Positions 7,016 through 13,800 of a DNA stretch of 18,787 bases are shown here, piece by piece (the first letter of the stretch is position 1; each line of letters starts with the position of its first letter). Source of the DNA: Verrucomicrobia bacterium 12-59-8 (GTDB lineage: Bacteria; Verrucomicrobiota; Verrucomicrobiae; Verrucomicrobiales; Verrucomicrobiaceae); contig NCCR01000069.1 of assembly GCA_002279765.1 (NCBI GenBank), positions 1 through 18,787 of the forward strand. Direction: 5' to 3'. The translations under genes and the position numbers were made by a program. The notes beneath the pieces were generated by a model. The model was not told the DNA's origin, ran no database searches, and worked only from the letters and a program-made list of their open reading frames with translations.

Positions 7016-7861
7016 TCAGAGCAGCTCTTCCACGAACCGCTGCGAATCAAACGCCTGGAAATCTTCCACGCTTTCTCCCAGGCCGATGAAACGGGTGGGC
7101 ACGGCAAGTTCCTGCTGAATCGCCACAAGCACACCGCCTTTGCCACTACCATCCAGCTTGGTGACAATGACACCGGTCAAAGGAATCACTTTATGAAATT
7201 CACGCGCCTGCTGCAGTGCATTGGAGCCGGTAGTGGCATCACAGACGAGCAGCACTTCGTGCGGTGACTCGGCATCTTTGCGCCCGAGGATGCGGTGAAT
7301 CTTTTTCAGCTCCTCCATCAGGTTATGCTTGGTGTGCAGACGCCCGGCAGTGTCACAGATGAGGAAATCAGCCTGCGTTTTGAGCGCCATTTCGTAGCCG
7401 TCAAAACAAACGGAGGCGGGATCCCCATTCGGCGGACCTTTGACGAGAGGAATTTTCAAGCGCTCAGACCAGACGGTGAGCTGCTCGACAGCGGCAGCAC
7501 GGAAGGTGTCTGCGGCGGCCAGCACCACCTTGTGGCCGCGCTGGTGGAGAATGTGCGCCAGCTTCGCCGAGCTTGTGGTCTTGCCAGTGCCGTTGACCCC
7601 CACAATGAGCAGCACCTTGGGCTTCCCAGGTGTCGGTTCGAGGGCAGGCACCGACTCGGGCAAAATTTTGCGCACATGCTCACGCGCCACCTGCACGATG
7701 TCAGCCCCATGCAGCGTGCGCTGGCGTGATTTGAGATCAGCCACGATCTGCAGCGCCAGCTTTGGCCCCAGATCCCCGGCGATGAGGGAGGCCTCCAGTT
7801 CATCCCAGTCGATGTCGGGCTTGGTGAAGCGCTGGAGGAGTGATTTGAAAAAACCGGCCAT
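7016..7861 (-). CDS. ftsY: signal recognition particle receptor FtsY
   Basis: The 281-residue SRP-type GTPase is the membrane receptor that docks SRP-ribosome complexes to the SecYEG translocon. It has a short N domain (1-75), then the NG GTPase with P-loop GVNGTGKTT (88-96), DTFRAA (118-123), DTAGR (170-174), TKLDGSGKGG (234-243) and the closing GLGE...FD...FVEELL. GVNG in the P-loop and the FVEELL-type ending separate FtsY from Ffh, and no M domain follows. The acidic A domain of E. coli FtsY is absent, as in many non-proteobacterial FtsY proteins. Only a short amphipathic start (FFKSLLQRF) is available for membrane contact. The ATG is nine bases after the nusB stop, so it is the last gene of the ribBA-ribH-nusB-ftsY operon. 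Confidence 0.97.
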   Translation of the reverse strand: MAGFFKSLLQRFTKPDIDWDELEASLIAGDLGPKLALQIVADLKSRQRTLHGADIVQVAREHVRKILPESVPALEPTPGKPKVLLIVGVNGTGKTTSSAKLAHILHQRGHKVVLAAADTFRAAAVEQLTVWSERLKIPLVKGPPNGDPASVCFDGYEMALKTQADFLICDTAGRLHTKHNLMEELKKIHRILGRKDAESPHEVLLVCDATTGSNALQQAREFHKVIPLTGVIVTKLDGSGKGGVLVAIQQELAVPTRFIGLGESVEDFQAFDSQRFVEELL

Positions 7862-7870
7862 CGGAAAAAA

Positions 7871-8311
7871 CTAGGAAACTTGGGGTGCGGAAGCAGGCGC
7901 TCCCGGTTTGCGCAGTGACTTCGCCAGTTTGTCGAGCACACCATTGACGAAGGAGCCGGACTCCCCGGCGCTGAGGGCTTTAGCGATGTCGATGGCCTCG
8001 TTCAAAATCACGGGCGTGGGCACCTCCGGGCAGTAGAGCAGCTCGTAGGAGGCCACGCGCAGCACGTTACGGTCAACAGCAGCGAGGCGTTCGAAACTGA
8101 AGTTTTCAAGCAGCCCGGTAATGCCTGAATCGATCTGAGCCTGATGGGTGAGAACCCCTTTGATCAAATTTTCAGCAAACGCACGCGTGGAGGTCTTCGC
8201 GCTGTGCAGCGTCCAGAAATCTTCCGGCTCCCCGGGCTTTTCCACCCCCTGAAGATCACGGGCAAAGAGAAATTGAATGGCGGCCTCGCGGCCTTCGCGA
8301 CGTCTTCCCAT
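7871..8311 (-). CDS. nusB: transcription antitermination factor NusB
   Basis: The 146-residue all-helical RNA-binding protein works with NusE (S10) at boxA to keep rRNA operons transcribed. Family landmarks are the N-terminal RRREGREAAIQFLF (3-16), the central AVDRNVLRVASYELLY (78-93), VILNEAIDIAK (101-111) and SFVNGVLDKLAK (120-131). The tail after residue 134 is short and Pro/Ala rich. ATG 8311 is four bases after the ribH stop and gives the standard NusB N-terminus. An upstream extension overlapping ribH is not supported. ribH-nusB adjacency is common in bacteria, and tight packing indicates co-transcription with ribBA, ribH and ftsY. No Shine-Dalgarno sequence is visible, so translational coupling is likely. 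Confidence 0.95.
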   Translation of the reverse strand: MGRRREGREAAIQFLFARDLQGVEKPGEPEDFWTLHSAKTSTRAFAENLIKGVLTHQAQIDSGITGLLENFSFERLAAVDRNVLRVASYELLYCPEVPTPVILNEAIDIAKALSAGESGSFVNGVLDKLAKSLRKPGAPASAPQVS

Positions 8312-8315
8312 GATA

Positions 8316-8819
8316 TTAGGCGTGGTCGGTGGGTTCGCCGGCAAAGCTGGCTTTCATCTTGCCGAACAGATTGATCATTTTGACGCAAGTCTGCGCGGCT
8401 TCCGTGCCACGATTGATGGTGGCCCCCAGGCAGCGTTCCTCCGCCTGCTCCTCCGTGCTGACCAGCAGCACCTCATGAATGACAGGAATGCAGTGCCTGA
8501 CCGCCATCTGCTGCAACGCATCGGTCACCGAAGCACCGACGAGATCCGCATGCTCAGTGGAGCCACGAATGATGACCCCCAGGGTGATGACGGCATCCGG
8601 CGCACTGCCGCGCAGCACATGCTCCACACACACCGGAATCTCGAAGGCACCGGGCACACGATAGACATCAATGGAAGCATTGGGAGCAATGACTTCGATC
8701 TCTTCCTTGGCGGCATTGAGCAGACCTTGGACATATTGGTTGTTATACAACGAAGCGACGATCGCGATGTTGATCGGATCCTGGGTGGGGCGTGGACGAC
8801 TGGAGGCGTAATTGGACAT
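8316..8819 (-). CDS. ribH: 6,7-dimethyl-8-ribityllumazine synthase
   Basis: The 167-residue enzyme catalyses the penultimate riboflavin step. It condenses 5-amino-6-ribitylamino-uracil with 3,4-dihydroxy-2-butanone 4-phosphate, the latter supplied by the RibB half of the upstream RibBA. Motifs seen are the ring-stacking region SLYN (23-26), VPGAFEIP (55-62), GVIIRGSTEHADLV (81-94) with catalytic H90, phosphate-binding R129, and NRGTEAA near the C-terminus. The segment usually written FG-V-L-T-T is HEVLLV (115-120) here, which departs from the B. subtilis and E. coli form. The family is cytoplasmic and often assembles into pentamers or 60-mers. It starts four bases after the ribBA stop and has no Shine-Dalgarno sequence. 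Confidence 0.96.
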   Translation of the reverse strand: MSNYASSRPRPTQDPINIAIVASLYNNQYVQGLLNAAKEEIEVIAPNASIDVYRVPGAFEIPVCVEHVLRGSAPDAVITLGVIIRGSTEHADLVGASVTDALQQMAVRHCIPVIHEVLLVSTEEQAEERCLGATINRGTEAAQTCVKMINLFGKMKASFAGEPTDHA

Positions 8820-8823
8820 GAGA

Positions 8824-10038
8824 CTAAAGCTTGTGGCCCATCTTCTTCTTCTTTGTTTCGAGATAACGGGCGTTCTCGGGTTTGGGCGTGGATTTGACGG
8901 GAACTTGTTCGACGATTTCGAGCTTGTGGCCTTCGAGACCGACGACTTTGCGCGGGTTGTTGGTCATCAGCAGGAGCTTGCGCACGCCCAGGTCGGAGAT
9001 GATCTGCGCCCCGATGCCGTAGTCGCGCAGGTCCATGGGGAAGCCGAGTTTCAAATTGGCCTCCACCGTGTCAAAGCCCTGCTCCTGGAGCTTGTAGGCC
9101 ATGATCTTGCCGTGCAGACCGATGCCGCGACCTTCGTGCCCGCGCATGTAAACAATGATGCCCTTCCCTGCGGAGGCGATGTGCTTCATCGCGGCATGCA
9201 GCTGGCTGCCGCAGTCGCAGCGGCGGGAGGAAAACACATCCCCGGTGAGGCATTCGCTATGAACCCGCACGAGCACGGGCTCATCCGGTGAGATGTCCCC
9301 CATGACGAGTGCCACGTGGTGTACGCCATCAAGGGTGCTCTTGTAGAGGTGCAGCTTGAAGACTCCGAAATCGGTGGGCATGTCCACGACCTCGATCTTT
9401 TCCACGAGCTTCTCACTGAGGCGGCGGTGCGCGATCAAATCGGCGATGCTGCACATTTTGAGTGCGTGCTTCTTCGCAAATTTCTTCAGATGCGGCAGAC
9501 GCGCCATCGTGCCGTCTGGATTCATGATCTCGATTAGCACCCCGGCTTCACGCAATCCCGCGAGGCGGGCCAAATCCACAGCAGCCTCGGTATGCCCGGC
9601 GCGGCGCAGGACGCCACCCGGCTTGGCCACGAGCGGGTTGATGTGGCCGGGCTGCACGAGGTCATCCGGCTTGCTTTGGGGATCCGCCAGCAGGCGGATC
9701 GTGCGACAGCGGTCGGCGGCGCTGATGCCGGTGGTGATGCCCTTGGCCGCATCGACGGTCACAGTGAAGTCAGTGCGGAAGGCTTCGCGGTTCTCCGGCA
9801 CCATGCTGGGCAGATTAAGATGCTCGGCGATTTCCAGAGAGACCGGCACGCACAGCATGCCGCCGCCCTGCCGCACCATGAAGTTCACCATTTCAGGGGT
9901 GATTTTTTCGGCGGCACAGATCAGATCCCCCTCATTTTCGCGGTCTTCGTCATCGGTGACTATGACCATGCGGCCAGCGCGAATGTCTGTGAGCACAGAC
10001 TCCACGGAGTCGAAAACGGATTCCTTTTTGCGGGGCAT
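8824..10038 (-). CDS. ribBA: bifunctional DHBP synthase / GTP cyclohydrolase II RibBA
   Basis: The 404-residue fusion supplies both precursors of riboflavin synthesis. The N-terminal RibB domain (about 8-205) makes 3,4-dihydroxy-2-butanone 4-phosphate from ribulose 5-phosphate. It shows DDEDRENEGD at 29-38 and RAGHTEA at 146-152. The C-terminal RibA domain (about 213-385) opens GTP. It has zinc ligands C263, C274 and C276, then RGHEGRGIGL (299-308), DLRDYGIGAQ (336-345) and the closing NPRKVVGLEGH. Both active sites look intact. ATG 10038 gives the usual N-terminus; a TTG at 10149 would add 37 unrelated residues. It heads the ribBA-ribH-nusB-ftsY operon and is divergent from hprK. No FMN riboswitch is recognisable in the leader. 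Confidence 0.96.
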   Translation of the reverse strand: MPRKKESVFDSVESVLTDIRAGRMVIVTDDEDRENEGDLICAAEKITPEMVNFMVRQGGGMLCVPVSLEIAEHLNLPSMVPENREAFRTDFTVTVDAAKGITTGISAADRCRTIRLLADPQSKPDDLVQPGHINPLVAKPGGVLRRAGHTEAAVDLARLAGLREAGVLIEIMNPDGTMARLPHLKKFAKKHALKMCSIADLIAHRRLSEKLVEKIEVVDMPTDFGVFKLHLYKSTLDGVHHVALVMGDISPDEPVLVRVHSECLTGDVFSSRRCDCGSQLHAAMKHIASAGKGIIVYMRGHEGRGIGLHGKIMAYKLQEQGFDTVEANLKLGFPMDLRDYGIGAQIISDLGVRKLLLMTNNPRKVVGLEGHKLEIVEQVPVKSTPKPENARYLETKKKKMGHKL

Positions 10039-10062
10039 GAGAGAGGTTGTAAAAGAGCCGGT

Positions 10063-10077
10063 GCCGCAGGATGCGGC
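10063..10077 (-). promoter_or_regulatory. small hairpin in the ribBA leader
   Basis: A perfect 6-bp inverted repeat (GCCGCA/TGCGGC with a 3-base loop) lies 25 bases upstream of the ribBA ATG, inside the 134-base region shared with the divergent hprK gene. It would form a stable 5' UTR hairpin. Whether it regulates is unknown. I see no convincing promoter for either gene in 10039-10172. Confidence 0.35.
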
Positions 10078-10172
10078 GTCAGGGTCAGATGATTTAGCCG
10101 GTTGAGGACTGTTTTCCAGTGCGAGTTGGTTTTTCGTTGCCGTCGTCAATGTGCTTCGCGTAATGTCAAGTC

Positions 10173-11141
10173 ATGCCTCCCCCAACCAAAGTCAAACGCC
10201 CGTCCTCGGTGACGGTGGGGGAGTTTTTCACTCTGAATGAAAAATCGCTCAAACTAAAGCTGGTTGGCAGCGATGCAGGCTACACGCGCAAGATCAGCGA
10301 GCCCTCGGTAAACCGCCCCGGCCTAGCGCTGTCCGGTTTCTTCACCTACTTCGCCTACAAACGGGTGCAGGTCATCGGCAACTCGGAAAGCTCTTTTCTC
10401 GAAGGCCTGGACCCCAAGCTGCGCGCGGCGCGCTTCAGTCAGCTCTGCTCCTGGGACATCCCCTGCGTCGTGATCGCGCGCGGGCACCGCATTGACGATG
10501 AATTGATCCAGATCGCCAATGAGGCGGGCATCTCCGTGTTCCAGACCAGCATGATGACCATGAAATTCCTCAATGCCGCCACCATCAAACTGGAATGGGC
10601 CTTTGCGCCCACCCTGCTGGTGCATGGATGCCTCGTGGACGTGCAGGGCCTCGGCGTACTGATCCAGGGCGACAGCGGCTGCGGCAAGAGCGAAAGCGTG
10701 ATCGGGCTGCTCCAGCGTGGCGGCAGCCTGGTGGCGGATGACGCTGTGCGCCTGCGCCTGATCGAAGACCGCGAGGTGATCGGTTCCGCCCCAGACATCA
10801 CGCGTGGGATGATCGAAATCCGCGGTTTGGGCATTCTAAACGTGGCCGCGCTCTTTGGCGTCAGTGCCGTACGACTGAGCAAACGGCTGGATTTGATCGT
10901 GGAACTCGTGCGTGGTGCCAAAACCCAAGACCTCGAACGCGTCGGAGTAAACGCCGACACCCGCGAGATCATGGGAATGAAAATCGGGCGTGTGGCACTG
11001 CCGGTAGAGCCGGGCCGCGACGTGGCCGGACTGATCGAACTTGCCGCCATCAACTTCAAACTGCGCACGTTTGGTTACAACAGCGCGGTAGAGTTTGACC
11101 AAAGGTTGTTGAAAAAGATGACGGATGATCAATTAGGTTAA
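10173..11141 (+). CDS. hprK: HPr kinase/phosphorylase
   Basis: The 322-residue bifunctional enzyme phosphorylates HPr on its regulatory serine with ATP or PPi, and reverses the reaction. The N-terminal half (about 10-140) is the HprK_N domain and the C-terminal half the P-loop kinase. Catalytic landmarks align at exact spacing with the L. casei enzyme: H151, Walker A GDSGCGKS (166-173) followed by E174, D189-D190, the signature IEIRGLGILNV (214-224) and R256. ATG 10173 has no Shine-Dalgarno sequence. ptsH follows after 22 bases, so kinase and substrate are co-transcribed. In diderm bacteria such pairs usually act in regulation of carbon, nitrogen or envelope functions rather than in classical catabolite repression. 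That role is inferred here. Confidence 0.96.
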   Translation: MPPPTKVKRPSSVTVGEFFTLNEKSLKLKLVGSDAGYTRKISEPSVNRPGLALSGFFTYFAYKRVQVIGNSESSFLEGLDPKLRAARFSQLCSWDIPCVVIARGHRIDDELIQIANEAGISVFQTSMMTMKFLNAATIKLEWAFAPTLLVHGCLVDVQGLGVLIQGDSGCGKSESVIGLLQRGGSLVADDAVRLRLIEDREVIGSAPDITRGMIEIRGLGILNVAALFGVSAVRLSKRLDLIVELVRGAKTQDLERVGVNADTREIMGMKIGRVALPVEPGRDVAGLIELAAINFKLRTFGYNSAVEFDQRLLKKMTDDQLG

Positions 11142-11163
11142 CCGCAGCTCCCTCCCAATCACC

Positions 11164-11436
11164 ATGAGCATTCAAAAAGAACTCACTATCCGCAATAAAA
11201 TGGGCATGCACGCACGCCCGGCGGCGCAGTTCGTTAAGCGTGCCAGCAAGTATCAGTGTGATGTCTGGGTGGAAAAAGACGACGAGCCGGTGAATGGCAA
11301 AAGCATCATGGGCCTCATGATGCTGGCCGCAGGGCGTGGCGAGACGATCAAAATCATCGCAGACGGCAGCGACGCCGAGGCGGCGGTGGCCGACCTCGAA
11401 GAGCTGGTCACGTCAGGCTTTGGCGACGTCGAGTAA
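11164..11436 (+). CDS. ptsH: phosphocarrier protein HPr
   Basis: The 90-residue HPr has both phosphorylation sites. H16 in GMHARPAA is the site charged by enzyme I, and S47 in NGKSIMGLMML is the site used by HPr kinase. Length and motif spacing match the family. Retaining both sites implies that the protein can receive phosphate from PEP through an EI encoded elsewhere and can be serine-phosphorylated by the HprK encoded just upstream. No EI (ptsI) or EII gene is in the window. The upstream sequence is pyrimidine rich with no Shine-Dalgarno sequence. The gene ends six bases short of a convergent small membrane-protein gene. Confidence 0.96.
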   Translation: MSIQKELTIRNKMGMHARPAAQFVKRASKYQCDVWVEKDDEPVNGKSIMGLMMLAAGRGETIKIIADGSDAEAAVADLEELVTSGFGDVE

Positions 11437-11442
11437 CACCGA

Positions 11443-11706
11443 TCACCTGCCACCAGCGTCACTCTTGCGGGGAGACACCCGGATCTCGCTGCTATCCAAC
11501 TCTTGAGACGGTGGCGGCGGCGGTTCCTTGAGCATCTGCAGCATCATTACCCCGATGAGATAAATCAGACCGCCGCCGATGCCAGCACCGATGGCAATGA
11601 AACGCCGCTGCCAGGTATGCTCCTGGTCAATGGCATACCAGAAGCGCATGCAGAACAAGATCCAGATGATGCTGGCACCGAGAACAAGGAGATGACCTGA
11701 GGACAT
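11443..11706 (-). CDS. small two-helix membrane protein, unknown function
   Basis: The 87-residue hypothetical protein has two predicted transmembrane helices (about 5-24 and 36-60). A cytoplasm-like charged loop (DQEHTWQRRF) lies between them, and a Pro-rich hydrophilic tail begins with five prolines. I do not recognise the family. ATG 11706 is preferred because the longer reading frame, from GTG 11781, runs back through the strong terminator of the ribosomal operon. The gene therefore lies downstream of that terminator and needs its own promoter or read-through. It is convergent with ptsH. Hydropathy and a clean stop support coding, but confidence is moderate for so small a gene. Confidence 0.6.
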   Translation of the reverse strand: MSSGHLLVLGASIIWILFCMRFWYAIDQEHTWQRRFIAIGAGIGGGLIYLIGVMMLQMLKEPPPPPSQELDSSEIRVSPRKSDAGGR

Positions 11707-11743
11707 GAGGGTGAGTTTGGAACGAATTCCAGCCGCCAGCGAC

Positions 11744-11776
11744 AGAAAAAACAAAACCCCGCACAGGGCGGGGCTT
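11744..11776 (-). terminator. strong intrinsic terminator of rplM-rpsI
   Basis: On the minus strand a perfect 6-bp GC stem (CCCCGC/GCGGGG, 5-base loop, 11757-11773), extended by A-T pairs, is followed by TTTTGTTTTTT (11756-11746). It begins about 30 bases after the rpsI stop codon. This is a textbook rho-independent terminator. Confidence 0.9.
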
Positions 11777-11805
11777 TGCACACATCGAGCTGAAAAAGGG
11801 GTCGA

Positions 11806-12198
11806 TTAACGCTTGGAGAACTGGAAGCGTTTGCGGGCGCCTGGGCGGCCGGGCTTCTTACGTTCCTTGGCGCGGGAGTCACGGGTCAGCAGACCATTCT
11901 GCTTGAGGACGCCGCGAAGCTCAGGATTCACGCCGATCAAAGCGCGGGCGATGCCGAGACGAACGGCACCCACCTGGCCGGTGCTGCCACCGCCGCTGGC
12001 GTTCACTTTGAAATCATAGGTCTGGCGGGAATTTGTGAGGGCCAGCGGGAACAGAATCTGATTCTGCAGGGCGACGGTCGGGAAATATTCTTCGAAGTCG
12101 CGTCCGTTGACGGTGATGCTTCCGGCTCCTTCAGTGATGAAGACGCGGGCGATGGCGGTCTTGCGGCGGCCGGTGGCGGTTTTGAGAGGCTTGCTCAT
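11806..12198 (-). CDS. rpsI: 30S ribosomal protein S9
   Basis: The 130-residue S9 protein has the family's TGRRKTAIARV start (9-19), the internal GGGSTGQVGAVRLGIARAL segment (69-87), a LTRDSR motif (103-108) and a basic tail ending FQFSKR. The C-terminal tail reaches toward the P-site tRNA in the 30S subunit. It follows rplM by 24 bases, the conserved bacterial L13-S9 pair, and is closed by the strong terminator at 11744-11776. Length and sequence are normal. Confidence 0.98.
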   Translation of the reverse strand: MSKPLKTATGRRKTAIARVFITEGAGSITVNGRDFEEYFPTVALQNQILFPLALTNSRQTYDFKVNASGGGSTGQVGAVRLGIARALIGVNPELRGVLKQNGLLTRDSRAKERKKPGRPGARKRFQFSKR

Positions 12199-12222
12199 GC
12201 GATAGGTAACAATGGAAAAGGA

Positions 12223-12654
12223 TTAGGCGACGGCGAAGGGCTTTGGATTCTGCGCCTCATGCGGATGCTCGGCACCCTCATAGATCTTGAGCTTGCCCAT
12301 GACCGAACGGCCAAGGCGATTGTGGGGGACCATGCCCTTCACAGCACGCTCAACGAGAAGCTCAGGGCGGCGGGCGCGGACGCGCTCAACGTTTTCGATT
12401 TTCTGATTGCCGACGTAGCCAGCCTTCGAGGTGTAAATCTTCTGGGTTTCCTTCTTGCCACTGAGGCGAACTTCGGCGGCGTTCAGGACGACCACGAAAT
12501 CACCAGTGTCAACGTGCGGGGTGAAGGTAGGCTTGGTCTTGCCGCGCAGGAGGTTGGCGGCTGCGACTGCGACGTCTCCAAGAATCTGGTTCTTGGCGTC
12601 GATGACCCACCATGTGGGGTTCTGCTCCTGGGCTTTGGCTGAAAACGTCTTCAT
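12223..12654 (-). CDS. rplM: 50S ribosomal protein L13
   Basis: The 143-residue L13 protein begins MKTFSAK, followed by WWVIDA (15-20). It has the diagnostic VKGMVPHNRLGR (106-117) and the IYEGAEHPHEAQNP closing region (124-137). L13 binds 23S rRNA early in 50S assembly. ATG 12654 is the correct start. The reading frame continues to a TTG at 12729, but that codon lies in the -35 element of the promoter. It is the first gene of the rplM-rpsI operon and has no Shine-Dalgarno sequence. Confidence 0.98.
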   Translation of the reverse strand: MKTFSAKAQEQNPTWWVIDAKNQILGDVAVAAANLLRGKTKPTFTPHVDTGDFVVVLNAAEVRLSGKKETQKIYTSKAGYVGNQKIENVERVRARRPELLVERAVKGMVPHNRLGRSVMGKLKIYEGAEHPHEAQNPKPFAVA

Positions 12655-12701
12655 TAGTGCTGTGTACGAAATATCTTCCGACTGGGAAAGAAGGGGCCGC
12701 G

Positions 12702-12729
12702 ATGGTAAGAGGATTGGAGAATGTGTCAA
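12702..12729 (-). promoter_or_regulatory. sigma70-type promoter of rplM-rpsI
   Basis: On the minus strand a perfect TTGACA (12729-12724), a 16-base spacer and TACCAT (12707-12702, four of six) place the transcription start about 40 bases before the L13 ATG. Position and quality fit a ribosomal operon. The rest of 12655-12819 holds nothing else I can identify. Confidence 0.6.
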
Positions 12730-12819
12730 GGTGGAAACCTAGTTATTCACAATGAAAATGGCTTTGGAACGCATTTTTATTGGATTGCCCGGCTTGAGCA
12801 GGTTGCCAGCTTATGTTTT

Positions 12820-13680
12820 TCACTTCCGCCACAGCCATTTCATCGCCTCCGGGAAGAGGCTCGCGCCCTGTTTGCTGTTATGCGCCCCGTCGCCAAACGT
12901 GAAGGTGTAATCGTACTGCTGGTAGGCCAGCGCCTTGGCCATCTGCTGATTCGCCAGCGGCCAGTTGCCATAGGGATTGTCCAGATCGCTGCTGCCATCT
13001 TGCAGATACACACGCAGCGGTTTGCGCTCCGTGAGGCGGATGATGGATGGATACACATGTCCGCCCGCGAGATCGACGTAGCTGCCGATGGTGGAGAACA
13101 CCTTGCGAAACTTGTCAGGCCGCTCCCAAGCCACCGTGAAGGCGCAGATCGCCCCGCTGCTCGCTCCCGCAATCGCCCAGCCCTCAGGATTCTCCGTCAG
13201 CTTGTAGTCCTTCTGCACCTGCGGGATGATTTCCTCCAGCAGGAAGCGCGCATACACATCCCCCAGCGTGTTGTACTCCTTGCCCCGGTTGTTGTTCTTC
13301 CAAGCGCTCGGCGGCTTCGTGTCCCCGCTGTGCCCCGGATTAATAAAGATCGCGATCGTCGGCTGCATGTCCCCGCTGGCGATCAGATTATCAAACACCA
13401 CCGGCACCCGCCACGCGCCCTTCACCCCCACGTAGTCATGCCCATCCTGAAACACCATCAGGTTCGCCGGCTGTTCAGGTTTGTACTGCGCCGGCAGATA
13501 GATCCACCAGTCACGCTTCGTCCCCGCATAGATCTTCGACTCATGCACCGGCATCGGAATCACCTTCCCCTTCGGAACCTCCGCCTTCTCCTGAGAGAGA
13601 GGTCCGAGTTTGTAGTCATCCACCGCTAAGGCGGAGAGGGAGAGCGAAAAGAGAAGCAGGAGGAGAAGGCGCGAGGTCAT
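12820..13680 (-). CDS. secreted alpha/beta-hydrolase esterase (esterase D / enterochelin-esterase-like)
   Basis: The 286-residue protein has an N-terminal signal peptide (hydrophobic 4-19, likely cleavage after ALA at 17-19), so it acts outside the inner membrane. The alpha/beta hydrolase core has the nucleophile elbow G172-A-S174-S-G176 and a likely catalytic H267 in GDGAHNS. An acid is probably among D228, D232 and D234. LMVFQDGHDY (74-83) marks the oxyanion-side strand. The family (COG2382/esterase D) includes iron-siderophore and feruloyl/acetyl esterases; in verrucomicrobia and planctomycetes such secreted members are usually linked to polysaccharide breakdown. The substrate is unknown. 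ATG 13680 places the signal peptide at the terminus; the frame is open to 13791. No Shine-Dalgarno sequence is visible. It lies 120 bases downstream of the oxidoreductase gene and looks like a separate unit. Confidence 0.88.
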   Translation of the reverse strand: MTSRLLLLLLFSLSLSALAVDDYKLGPLSQEKAEVPKGKVIPMPVHESKIYAGTKRDWWIYLPAQYKPEQPANLMVFQDGHDYVGVKGAWRVPVVFDNLIASGDMQPTIAIFINPGHSGDTKPPSAWKNNNRGKEYNTLGDVYARFLLEEIIPQVQKDYKLTENPEGWAIAGASSGAICAFTVAWERPDKFRKVFSTIGSYVDLAGGHVYPSIIRLTERKPLRVYLQDGSSDLDNPYGNWPLANQQMAKALAYQQYDYTFTFGDGAHNSKQGASLFPEAMKWLWRK

Positions 13681-13800
13681 GGCTGAAGAAAAGCGACATT
13701 CACGTCCAAGGTCAAGGATTCCTCGGGGCACAGACCTCCATGACCACCACTGGCGTCTAACAGCGCAGACAAGACCTGAACCCAACAGCAAGCCCTTCGA

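Noticed and set aside
10039..10149. N-terminal extension of RibBA from a TTG, and a TTGACA box at 10164-10169 (-) as its promoter
   Set aside because: The extra residues are unlike any RibB. The TTGACA has no acceptable -10 element at 16-18 bases.
10039..10172. FMN riboswitch upstream of ribBA
   Set aside because: None of the conserved RFN-element helices or sequence blocks are visible; there is only a small 6-bp hairpin.
12721..13629. Plus-strand open frame of 302 codons opposite the esterase
   Set aside because: It is antisense to a gene with signal peptide and catalytic motifs, is Arg/His/Leu-rich low-quality sequence, and overlaps the rplM promoter.
13681..13800. Promoter TTGACC-17-TTTTCT before the esterase, or a terminator after the FAD enzyme
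   Set aside because: The -10 match is only three of six and too close to the ATG, and no hairpin with a T run is present.
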